This document shows positions 8,701-16,799 of a DNA stretch of 16,799 nucleotides, one piece after another. The notes beneath the pieces were generated by a model. The model made no database searches and had not been told where the DNA came from. It worked only from the letters and a program-made list of their open reading frames with translations. A program made the position numbers and the translations under genes. This DNA is from Thalassiosira profunda (Eukaryota; Bacillariophyta; Thalassiosirophyceae; Thalassiosirales; Thalassiosiraceae). Where the stretch lies: the NCBI GenBank assembly GCA_036939355.1, contig JALLAP010000260.1, positions 1-16,799 on the forward strand, written 5' to 3'. The stretch's first letter is position 1, and the number at the start of each line of letters is the position of its first letter.

Positions 8701-11700
8701 CAATGTAGATGCCAACCGCAAATTTCTATCTTTTCTATCGCCTCACTTTCACTCAATTTTCCAGGAACCTCGAGCCAACACTGGAATTTGGCACCATTGC
8801 GGGGGGCATTTTTGAGGCATTCATGCTCCTGGCCGAGCAAAACGCGGAACTCCAAGAAGGAGTCAGCTTCGACTTCGTTATTTTTGACGATGATGAAGAA
8901 TCATCAAATGAAGACGAAACCTGCGACGAATTGCAAGAGGAACTGAACGGTCCGGACGGACCATTTTTCCAGTTCTTCGAAGATGCGGAGGATTTCATCG
9001 AGGAAGAAATCGACCTCGAAGGAGCGTTTAGCGTGGGCGTGTTTCTGGGCGACGACAACGACATCAAGTCCGTCGTCTTTCGAGTTGAGCTGCCCCAGAT
9101 CTTCATCTTTGGCATTCCTGTGTTACCAATCAGTGGAGGGATCCACTTTCAGTGGTACAAAGGAAGTGAGCTGGAACGTCGCCGCGGCTCAATCCTTCGC
9201 ATCCTGACTGATACCGGCGATTGGCATGTCAATTGCCCAATCACCACGAACGGGTGTCAAGTGTGGAAGCCATACCAGCGCATCGACCCTAACACTGGCG
9301 ATGACGAGTGGAATGGAATGGTCGAGATCTGCGAAGACTCCCTCTGGGAGCTCGACACGTACAACCGTGTCATTATCAGCCAAGTGCGCGATCCCTCCGT
9401 GGAATCGTTTGGCGATCCGCCAATTTTGGTGGACAGGGATAATGCGCCATCCGCTTGGTATGTCAACCCACAGTTCGACCTCACTGCTTACCCCGACTCC
9501 GGCGTCACGGTCGTCTATCTACAATGCTCCGTGTGGCTACTGGGCCCGTGGGTTACCCTCGACGATCTGTAAGTTGTACCGTGTGTTTGCGCACCTGAAG
9601 AGTAGTTGTCCATCTCATCTGTTTTCCACTCGGCTCTGTTTCCTCCACAGCTCATTCTTCGTCATTGTCAACACCATTCGTCCGGAGGACCTTGGAGCCT
9701 CGGTCAACGCAACAGAAACGGAGGCCATGATCGTCGCATTTGAGAACGGCGACAACGAAACAGCCTCTGCTGGCTTCCAAAGCCAAGTCGATGAATTGAA
9801 TGCGGCAATTGATAACCGCAAGCGGCAAAACGTGTACATCCAGATCGAGTTGAGCGTCACTGCCCTCTTCTTCTTCAGTTTTCGTGGCGCGGCATTAATG
9901 AGAAACAATCCCCAGGGCAACGAAGTGTTCACCGAGTGGGTGGTGGGCTGGTCGGTGTCTACATTTTCGCGAATTCCAGGCTTCGAGGCCAGCCCGTGGG
10001 ATTGGGAGGCTAGTGGGACGACAGAAGTGTTCAATTGGGACAATACCGAGCTCCAGGGGCAGTCAGAAGCGCGCTTTTTGCAGGACCTCGCCCCGCCAAA
10101 TGCCAGAAGTGTGATTGACTTCCAGTTGTAAGTCGAATCTTCTTCAATGTGCTAGGTTTCGCCAAACGCTCACATGCCTCCTTTTCCATGATGTCTCTTC
10201 TCGTTCCAGCTTTGGCTTGTCCCTTGACGAGATTTGGGGCGCCGTGGAAGACTATTGGAATAATAGCATCGTGCCATTCTTCGAAGCCATCGGAGAGGCC
10301 ATCGAAGGCATCGGAGAGGCCATCGCGAATATCCTCTCTAACTTGGCTGATGACGTGAAATTGTTTTTCCAATCCGGCATCGAGTTCTTCGGCGAACAGT
10401 GGGACAACTTCCTAGGTTTATTCAGGTCGGGTGGGTTCTTCGACAACTTGATTTCCCCTATAGGAAGTCGAGATACCTGGGAAAAATGCGGGGACGGTCC
10501 CAGTTTTCTCCCATGCTTTGCCGATCCCTGCAAGAAAAAATACCGCAAATACCGACGCGTGCGAACCAATCCTTCTAATTGCAAGGATACCTGTGGAACG
10601 ACAGAGGAATGCGCCCAGAAATGCCACGATCAATACTTTTGTGCGATCGAATACAGGCAGAAGGCAGACGTGAGTGTGCAATCTCTTTTGGGACTGATAT
10701 GGTTGTACAGAAGCCGCTTTGCTCACCTCAAGCACACCCTCTCGCGCCTCAGTGCATTGACTTCCTTTGTAAAAAAAACCGAGCCGACGAATGCGATCCG
10801 TGGGTCGACGACTTTTCGGTAGACCCTTTCTACGATCTGCAGTGTCAAGAGGATGTCCTGGAAACGCTCGCCTCCATCGATGATCTCAATGCGGAAGCAA
10901 CGTCATTGACGGGAACTGTCGAGGACAACGAGCAACATCGTGTAAAAGGGTTGAAGTATGCAGTGGAAAATCCGGACTCAAGGCAGGAAATCAACGCTGC
11001 AGTTGACAGTCAGAAGTTCACCGTCGTCAATTTGGATGGGAGCGTCACGTCCTCGGACGTGCCGGCGGCGGCAGATCAACTCCCAATTCTGCGGGCAGAT
11101 GACATTAACCCTCGAGAGGAAACCAACGTTGGCCTGCAGAAGGAGGTCATCGTCGATTTTCAGAACACGACGCAGAATCAAGTGACCGAAGACGACTTGT
11201 TCCACGCCTTCAAGGAGGCTTTCACTGCTGCCGCTGCAGAGGAGGTCGTGAGTGAGAGCGTGATATCCGAAGAACTCCAGGCGTACGGACCCGAGACACC
11301 GACGATATCACAGTACAATGGGCCGCCGCAGCTTCGCTATGACGACTGCGCTCTGGGAACCAACACCCGACTAGCGAACGCTTGGAACTTTGGAACCAAG
11401 GGCGTCATCGCTTACCTCTTGAGGGATGTACATGTACAGCAATCAGTCGGACAAGTCGTAGTCAGTCCTGCCAACGCGCGGCGAAGGGCGCATATTGTGA
11501 ACCCGAGATACACCTGCAATGAGCTCCTCTTGGATTTGCAAGTCACTGCCGAACTTGGGAACGACGTTACGGAACCGCTGACTGTTCCCATCACCATCCC
11601 TTACGGCGACCCAGTGATTGTCACAGACCCTGAACGCAGCCAATCTGTCCAGACTACGTGCAGAGATGATGACTATGACAGCGAAAGCCTCATGAGGTTT

Positions 11701-12945
11701 AATGCGAATCTCCCCACGCTCTCACGGGACAATTGTCCCAGTCCCAAGTTGGCGCTTTCCGAGAGTGATTCCATGAAAAATGAAGGGGAGGCATGCACTA
11801 CAAATTACACTGTCGTCGAACGAACGTGGTCTATTGCATCAGTATCTGGTGACTGTGTAGCGCCCGCGAATTCTCCAACTTACATCCAGACCATCACCTT
11901 GGGGGGTGCCAACACGGGGCTCTTCGATTTCGATGTCACAAATGCGACGTACGAGCTCTCGAATGATATTGGAAGCGCGTTTGGCGTGTTTGAATTGAGA
12001 GACGTCTATGATGACGACTCGGTCATCGGGTCATGCGGAGATGTTTGCAACGTCGCCACGTCCCCACCACCCTTCGTGGACCAAAGCCCCTTTGGGTGCG
12101 ACCGTTTGGGCGAAAACACCGTTTCCGTCAATGCCATCACCGATGCTGGGACGAGCCTTACGCAGCAGGTGACCGTCCAAGTGATGGATCCCCACCGCCC
12201 AACGGCACGGTGCAAAGACATCACCATTCCGGTTTCGCGAACTATCACAGCCTCCGACATTGATGATGGATCGTTTGACAACTGTGGCGTCGACTCGATG
12301 ACAGTCTCCAAGGAAGACTTCACGTGCGAGGACATTGGCCAGAACGTTGTCACGTTGCAGGTCAAGGACAAGGCTGGCAATACCGACTCTTGCGTAGCCA
12401 TGGTCACTGTGTACAGTGTAGAGTTCGACATCAAATTCTGCGACAGTACGAACACATTTGGCTGTACACTGGGCAAAAATGATGACTCTGGCGTCGTGCC
12501 CATGACTGTGCTCTCTTCGGAGTACGTGAATGCGAGTGAAATTGACATTGCTTCCATCGAGCTTTGTCTCGAAGGTGGGGCGCCTTGCCTTGATGGACAA
12601 TACATCAAAAGCGTTGCGTACGAGGACCGTGGACGTCCCGCTGACATTGGAGCCTCGGCGTGCGCAATCAACGCAACGACAGGCGTAGAGGAGCGCTACT
12701 TATCTCCTGATGGTCTTGACGACCTCGAGATTGGATGGGAAAGGCAGGCGGTGAAGGAGACGCTGCTTGGAGGTTGCTCAGATCTTGAGAACAGCGCCGG
12801 GCCAACCTTTTTCTTGACAGTACGCACGGCTGATGGCACGACCATCCCCTCCTGTCCTGTGCACAACGTTGGAGTCGATCAGCTCTACATCAAGGGCAAA
12901 GGGAAGAAAAATAATCTCTTCAGGGGGGCTAGTTGGAAGAGGTGA
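2779..12945 (+). CDS. Giant modular membrane/secreted protein, 20 exons, acidic exon repeats plus Cys-rich HYR ectodomain
   Basis: Inferred exons: 2779-2934, 3036-3188, 3310-3369, 3651-3689, 4028-4264, 4371-4565, 4708-4746, 4919-5305, 5399-5698, 5772-6104, 6196-6663, 6745-7473, 7554-7710, 7792-7942, 8017-8326, 8406-8692, 8765-9568, 9651-10127, 10210-10669, 10753-12945. All junctions are GT-AG and the joined frame is open for about 2,644 codons to TGA 12943. Residues about 12-38 form a hydrophobic signal or anchor. Residues 53-522 are duplicated modules, and 523-633 is a Glu/Asp-rich stretch. Residues about 690-709 are a membrane helix, and about 740-753 a second signal-like segment. From about 760 on comes a Cys-rich ectodomain with a HYR-like module near 2330-2470. 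Introns 1-12 are all phase 0. Introns in the ectodomain are uniform (72-83 nt) with mixed phases, suggesting the two halves have different origins. Weak points: exon 3 may extend to 3528 (donor GTTAGA), and the 3' half may be its own gene from 6478. A surface or adhesion role is inference only. Confidence 0.6.
3036..5698 (+). repeat. Tandem exon-intron module duplications (about four copies)
   Basis: Exons 2, 5, 8 and 9 share protein motifs. EDPHA and SLAG..GDLL(W/L)T occur in exons 2 and 5. T(T/S)KA....(Y/P)GGSSV(E/D) occurs in exons 5, 8 and 9. GDTTE.VTGGD..EEAKEESAL or its near match, then IDA.GE, occur in exons 8 and 9. Exons 3 and 6 start with LK...PGS...ELALGD, and exon 9 opens with a diverged form of the same. 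Exons 4 and 7 are both 39 nt and read ..PS..WP..VGK. The copies kept their introns: intron 4 (about 3850-3920) and intron 7 (about 4810-4880) share a long GGCGGCGGA-led block. All these exons are phase 0-0, so they can duplicate or skip without frameshift. Units run about 3036-4027, 4028-4918, 4919-5398 and 5399-5698. Confidence 0.85.
5772..6104 (+). other. Exon 10: acidic low-complexity segment
   Basis: This 111-codon phase 0-0 exon encodes a basic/mixed start (KWALKKNWSKLDLD) followed by a strongly acidic tract with runs such as FEEEEPMQEEDEDEDSQ. The tract is likely disordered and could bind cations or polycations. The retained-intron reading would end the protein at TAA 6186-6188. That is the alternative 3' end if the upstream half is a separate gene. 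Confidence 0.7.
6478..12945 (+). CDS. Cys-rich secreted ectodomain protein: 3' part of the 2779 gene, or a separate gene starting here
   Basis: ATG 6478 is followed by a plausible signal peptide: basic start, hydrophobic YGMLLLLSINAY, small-residue PTSAG end. If used, the protein is about 1,917 residues over 10 exons. Exon 12 carries closely spaced cysteines, including C-x5-C-x5-CC at its end, a knottin-like spacing. Exons 13-18 are hydrophobic beta-type segments with few cysteines and no family I recognise. Exon 19 has an amphipathic repeat (EAIGEAIEGIGEAIANI) and then a basic Cys cluster. Exon 20 has several N-x-S/T sequons and a HYR-like module with PTARC, DIDDGSFDNCG, FTCEDIGQN and VKDKAGNTDSC. 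These fit a protein entering the secretory pathway. Against a separate gene: the frame is open without a stop from exon 10 through the start, and a membrane helix is encoded just upstream in frame. I favour the one-gene model, about 60:40. Confidence 0.6.
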
Positions 12946-13082
12946 TAGTCTTGTTATTGCCCTTTTTTGTACTCGATTCTTCAACAACGTCTTGGTTGGA
13001 GGGAACGGACCGTCTCATGTCGAGAGTCAAAGAGAAGGAGTGCAGCCGAGAGGGTACTCCCCAGGAATGTCTAAATGTCAAT
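12946..13082. other. Tail-to-tail intergenic gap
   Basis: Only 137 bp separate the TGA of the plus-strand gene from the TAA of the minus-strand gene. Both 3' UTRs must fit here or overlap. No AATAAA-type polyadenylation signal is present on either strand. A T-rich stretch, TTGCCCTTTTTTGT, lies at about 12957-12970. Convergent transcripts probably overlap. Confidence 0.6.
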
Positions 13083-15629
13083 TTACGCCTTCTCGGATCC
13101 CCAGATATTCTCCATCAACGATAGCAGCTCTTCTTGTTGTTTCCTTACGGCGCCGTCCCATTGCTCCGACTCTGCTAGCTTCCGAGTCAAAGGCCACGGC
13201 TCTTTCTTGTATCTCGTGTATTTGGCCTCCCACGACGACCCCGCAGACTTTGCTTTCCTTTGAGACGACGTCGATGTTACCAGCGCCAAGTTGCCGAGTC
13301 GGTTGGCCATTTCTTCCTTCTCCTCCTCGCTTGACCAATCTTGATGAATCAACTCCACGCTCGATGCGGCAGACTTCTCCTCGCTGGGTACGTTCTTCCT
13401 CTCTTCGGTGATGAGATGGGCGTTCATCCGTCTCAGTATGGCTGCTGCCAGTCGTTTGCCGCCCGCTGTGGCGCCGAACTCATATTCATCTGTGCATTTG
13501 CGCAGCCACTGGATCACCTCGCTATTATCGGCCAAGGTTGACGCCCCGTCCATTGAATCGAGCAATGCAAAAACAGTCGAATGTCTCTGCATGGGCGACG
13601 GTCGTGCAAGCGCCATCCACAGTGTCCACCGTTCGAGCAACGGGAGAACCTCGTATAGGTACCGCGAGAAAGTTGCAGCGCTCGTAGTGCTGTCCTCTAA
13701 GCGCAGGATCAGCTCCAGCACTGCAATCTCGGCCTCCTTCGCCGCTGCCACTCCCATCGTCACGTCGCGTAGGAGAGAAAGCCGGGCAATCGCAACTGCT
13801 TTTTGCTGCTTCGTCAGCTTTCCCTTCCCCGCTTTGTTGAAGAACGCAAACTCATCCCATTTACCCATGCGAAATTTGTAGAGCGCGGCAGATGCTGGCG
13901 CCACTTCCTCGACGAAGAAGTCCTTCCCTTGCCACGGCGTTGGCTCCTCCTCGGACTCGTCTCCCTCTTTCGATGGGCGCTGGTTCCGCTGCCACAGCTC
14001 GCGACGGATCCATCTCTCCCACTCAAACACCTCGTCCCCACCCCGGCTGCGTATCTTGGCGCGTAGCGCGGCGCTCGCCCGGAGGAGGCACGCTGCCGCA
14101 ATAATGTCCCGCCCCACTGGCGTCGTTACTTCGCCATCTGCTCCGTTGACAGCCACTGTCGCCGCCGACGACGCTGCGGGTTCCGCAGCCAGCGCATCCC
14201 ATTGATCAAAAGTGTCGTACATGTCCCCCTCTTCCATCGTGTACCGAAAACATACCAGGCCCTTGAAATCATCGATGGGTTCGTTGTCCATGCCCTTTCT
14301 TGCGTGGCTCATGACAATGTTCCGAGCGATCCGCGACNAAATCATCGATGGGTTCGTTGTCCATGCCCTTTCTTGCGTGGCTCATGACAATGTTCCGAGC
14401 GATCCGCGACGTCTCGGGAATGCACACCAGCATGAACACTCGCTCGACAATGTAATCCAGCAGCCGGAGGCGTTCTCTCGTGGTGAGCAGGTGAAGCCGA
14501 TCGGAGAGGTGGACGAAGTTGTGGAAGATCCGACCGTTCGCGGGGGAGAGGGGAGCCAGAAAGGCTTTCTTTTCCTTGGCCGACAGCTGCCGGTATTCGC
14601 TCGACGTCGGAGAATACGGCGCAAACGACGGCGCATCATCCTCTTCCGCTTCGTCATCGGCATCTCCCATCAATATCTTCTGCAATAAGACATTGTCCCT
14701 CCTCCGCAACGTGATCCGCAAGACATCGTCCTTGCGCACCTTGGTGGGCAACAGCATCCCCTGAATCTCCCCGGCCGTCGCCGCCAACGCCACGGCCCTC
14801 TTGCCCCCACCCTTTCCGGACAGTTCCTCCGCCTCGCTTTGAAAGGCGTCCCGCAACCCCGCCAGGATGAGGTTGAGCGTCACCAGCCGCTGCTGTCCAT
14901 CGTAGACTGACGCGTGCAAGCAACATTGAGTGCACAAGATATGCACATCTGTCGTCTCTACATAAATCCATTGCAAAACTCACCGTCGTAGCGGTTCCCC
15001 AGGCCGAGGAGGTTGGAATCCCAGTCCGAGGTGGGCACCAGGACGATTTGCGAGAGCTCGTAGTCAGCAATCACCTCCGGTAGGTTGGAGGCGGCTCCAC
15101 CGGCGACGTCGTCGCCGTCGTCCGGCTTGGCGCCCAGAGTGCCGAGGGCCGCGTCGGTCAGGTCGTCGAGCAAAATGTCCGCCTCCTTGGTCGTCCACTC
15201 GTAGCCCCTCACGTTCTTGTCGGTCACGAAGGTGTAGTCGCGGCCGTCGAAGAGCGTTCCGAGAGGAAGGCGCAGCTGAGAGCAATACGAGGTTTCGCAA
15301 AGTGAATGAGGGCGTTCGAAGACGCGACGCAAGATGTGCACAAAGAAGTGATTGGCAGCGAAACTCACCGTCACCGAGGCCGTCTGCGGGCCCGAGCCGG
15401 CGGAGGCGTCGGGGGGCGCGGCGGCCGCGAAGGTGGGCTCGGCGAAGAAGGGCAGCGAGGGGGTATCGGCAAGGGAGAGCGCCGACGGAGAGGACGCCGA
15501 CGGAGCGGGGAGAATTGCAGCGTTTGCGCCCGCGGAGCCCGGCGGCGCCCGCGCTCGGCCCGTCCGCACGGCAGGAGCGAAGGCGGCGGCGGGCCCGACG
15601 GTGCAGGAGAGGAGGACGGTCGCTTTCAT
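13083..15629 (-). CDS. Predicted plastid-targeted DUF262/DUF1524 (GmrSD-like) protein, three exons
   Basis: Exons on the minus strand are 15629-15369, 15275-14984 and 14906-13083, with GTGAGT donors and CAG acceptors. Removing the 73-nt assembly duplication (see 14266-14410) gives one frame of about 767 residues. Residues 1-19 form a signal peptide ending AAA|FAP, followed by a basic, Ala/Pro/Ser-rich stretch to about 85, the bipartite plastid presequence of heterokont algae. Residues about 95-200 match DUF262: RGYEW near 110-114, then YDVYDGQQRLVTL with DGQQR at 187-191. In GmrS-type proteins this is the nucleotide-hydrolysing ParB-like centre. The middle is helical and charged. Residues about 677-767 resemble DUF1524 (GNLALV, PLTRKLAESEQW, R-x7-L). 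The usual EHxxP histidine motif appears as VELIHQ and the usual Asn after GNL is absent, so nuclease activity is doubtful. Whether it restricts DNA or does something else in the plastid is unknown. Confidence 0.85.
14266..14410. other. Assembly artefact: perfect 72-bp duplication around a single N
   Basis: Positions 14266-14337 and 14339-14410 are identical over 72 bp and are separated only by N at 14338. The extra 73 nt is not a multiple of three and splits the minus-strand reading frame. Each side encodes the same peptide, SRIARNIVMSHARKGM and onward. Collapsing the two copies restores one continuous frame. This is the expected trace of two contigs joined by a scaffold gap without merging their overlap, not a biological frameshift. 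Confidence 0.93.
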
Positions 15630-15850
15630 GGCGTTGTGAGCTGCATTGGCGGCGGCGGCCGGGTGCGATGCGTGGTTGACATCAAGATCAAAGATCGACC
15701 GGGACAGGCTACGTTTGACAAGGCTTTTCTTGACAAGCCTTTGACAAGCGCGTCACAACTCGTCTAATTAGACTGCTCTCGATCTGCTAGCTTCCTCCGC
15801 GCAAAGTTACAAGGCCCTTCTCTAGAGTTGAGCGGCCTGCCCCCACGCAC
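15630..15850 (-). promoter_or_regulatory. 5' flank of the DUF262 gene with octamer repeats and a palindrome
   Basis: Upstream of the minus-strand ATG (15629), the octamer TTGACAAG (plus-strand reading) occurs three times, at 15715-15722, 15730-15737 and 15741-15748, about 86-119 bp from the start codon. A perfect 12-bp palindrome, GTCTAATTAGAC, lies at 15762-15773. These have the look of clustered transcription-factor sites. Identity of the factor, and whether they act at all, is inference. No TATA box at a standard distance was seen. Confidence 0.4.
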
Positions 15851-16262
15851 CCTTGCCTCCGCCTCCCCACACGGTCCGGCGGCGGCGGCGCTCCGCACCC
15901 TTCATCTCCATGTCGGCGTTGCACGCCTCCCGCCCGCCGTCGTGTAGCCCCGTGCCGAGCGGGGCGACGCCGTCCTCCTTGCCACTGCCACCGGCGCCCA
16001 TCATCTCGTCCTCTCGCTCTCGTGTCCTGTCTCCCGCGGCCAGTGTCCGCCGTCGGGGATTGCGGCGGCCGAGCGGATTGTCGTGCTGCGGCCCGAGCGC
16101 GTGGTCGCGGCTCGGCGGCTCGTCGCTGCGGCTCGGCGGCAATTGCAGCTATCCTCGTGGGGGCGTCTGCAGACACATCACGTCGCGTGACGAGTGCACT
16201 CGCCGAGCAGGCAAACGGGGAGCGGAACACGGGGAGTATGGATGGGGAGCATGGTCGTGGGG
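15851..16262. other. GC-rich stretch without a supported gene
   Basis: Overlapping open frames run on both strands, for example 15853-16278 forward and 15822-16142 or 15787-16230 reverse. They are Arg/Pro/Ala/Gly-rich and are what high GC content produces by chance. No motif, signal or splice pattern favours one. The reverse frame ending near 15822 has a somewhat more mixed composition and could be a terminal exon of a gene on the minus strand, but I cannot support it. Confidence 0.4.
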
Positions 16263-16348
16263 GCGCGCGAGTTGGTGATTATTGATGGGGAGTATGGTGG
16301 ACGCAGCGCGCGAGTTGGTGATTATAGATGGCGAGTATAGCGGACGGA
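16263..16348. repeat. 43-bp tandem repeat, two copies
   Basis: The block starting GCGCGCGAGTTGGTGATTA occurs at 16263 and again at 16306, with the following GATGG.GAGTAT..(T/C)GGACG part also repeated with a few mismatches. A weaker related block (GGATGGGGAGCATGG) precedes the array near 16240. It looks like a minisatellite, which fits the neighbouring telomere-type sequence. Confidence 0.8.
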
Positions 16349-16506
16349 CGGTGGACGATTGATGCCGACGGATTGGGAGGGTGCGAGAGGGAGGAGAGAT
16401 GAGGCGAATCGCAAACGAATTGCACGTCCGGCGGGCGACAAGGACGCGGTGGTGCGGGAAGCCGGAAGGCGCGAGGAAGACGGGAGAGTGTGCTCAGCCC
16501 AGAGGA

Positions 16507-16740
16507 AAGTTATTCCAACCCTAACCCTAACCCAAATTATAACCCAACCCTAACCCTAAAGTTTTGGGTAACTCTAACCTTAACCCTAAATGAACCCTAA
16601 CCCAAGCCCAAAGCTAACAGCGGTCATCCGGGTAGAAATACTTAGCGAAATTTGGTCAAGTTATTCCAACCCCAACCCTAATCCGGACCCCAACCCGAAG
16701 CTAACCTCAACCCTAACCCGAGGCCAACACTAACCCTAGC
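16507..16740. repeat. Degenerate CCCTAA telomere-type repeats (interstitial orientation)
   Basis: AACCCTAACCCTAA runs at about 16517-16532 and 16544-16560, with many variants (CCTTAACCCTAAA, CCCCAACCC) continuing to about 16736. The unit is CCCTAA, complement of TTAGGG, the telomere repeat of diatoms and many other eukaryotes. The block starting AAGTTATTCCAACC recurs at 16507 and 16658, a 151-bp spacing, so the array is itself duplicated. On the plus strand a right-hand chromosome end would read TTAGGG. CCCTAA here points the other way, so this is subtelomeric or interstitial, not a terminus. Confidence 0.8.
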
Positions 16741-16799
16741 CGGACAGGTTAAACTCATCTGGAACCTGGATCCCCCAGGCCCGGAGGCGGCGGAAAAGC

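Noticed and set aside
10711..10752. Acceptor at 10710 giving a 41-nt intron
   Set aside because: All other introns in this part are 72-83 nt. The acceptor at 10752 follows a pyrimidine-rich stretch and gives 83 nt in the same phase.
12006..12671. 221-codon open frame on the minus strand
   Set aside because: It lies entirely antisense to exon 20 of the plus-strand gene, which has coherent HYR motifs. The reverse product shows no motif and is a shadow.
15306..15767. 153-codon forward frame
   Set aside because: Gly/Arg-rich and antisense to the plastid presequence exon of the DUF262 gene, which has a canonical AAA|FAP motif and proper splice sites.
15787..16278. Overlapping frames on both strands
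   Set aside because: Arg/Pro/Ala-rich composition on both strands, with no splice, signal or domain evidence to choose a gene.
16359..16553. 64-codon forward frame at the right edge
   Set aside because: Runs into the telomere-type repeat and has no protein features.
16507..16799. True chromosome end
   Set aside because: The repeat orientation is opposite to that of a right-hand telomere and the array is heavily degenerate.

Overview
The window looks like nuclear DNA of a eukaryotic alga with a red-type secondary plastid, most likely a stramenopile (diatom, pelagophyte or relative). Two things point there. Genes are split by short GT-AG introns (usual donor GTGAGT, acceptor CAG). The minus-strand protein also begins with a signal peptide ending in an AAA|FAP motif, the classic signature of bipartite plastid targeting in heterokonts and cryptophytes. 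Species cannot be fixed from the sequence alone. No tRNA, rRNA, CRISPR array or prokaryotic gene was seen.

Layout. 1-2778 is mostly non-coding and more AT-rich than the rest. It holds a short tandem/inverted repeat cluster at the left edge, one weak hypothetical ORF (927-1448), a long imperfect palindrome (1460-1593) and a pair of 17-bp inverted repeats about 670 bp apart. 2779-12945 (+) reads as one 20-exon gene of about 2,644 codons. Its 5' part (2779-6104) is made of acidic, low-complexity, tandemly duplicated exon modules in which introns were duplicated as well. A membrane segment and an internal signal-peptide-like segment follow (6370-6570). The long 3' part encodes a Cys-rich, N-glycosylation-rich ectodomain ending with a HYR-like immunoglobulin-fold module. 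The 3' part could be a separate gene starting at 6478, but the reading frame is open across the junction. 12946-13082 is a 137-bp tail-to-tail intergenic gap.

13083-15629 (-) is a three-exon gene for a predicted plastid-targeted DUF262/DUF1524 (GmrSD-like) protein. DUF262 is the family of type IV modification-dependent restriction enzymes and related defence proteins. The DGQQR motif is intact, but the C-terminal HNH-type nuclease centre looks eroded. This reading frame is broken only by a 72-bp duplication around a single N at 14338, almost certainly an unmerged assembly overlap. 15630-16799 is GC-rich and without a convincing gene. It has candidate promoter motifs for the minus gene, a 43-bp tandem repeat, and degenerate CCCTAA telomere-type repeats at the right edge in the orientation opposite to a true right-hand telomere.

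The two main genes show no obvious functional link. They do share an intron-internal 14-mer close to GTGCACATCTTGTG in five introns, which may mark a splicing element or an introner-like intron origin. All calls come from reading the sequence; no database search or transcript evidence was available.
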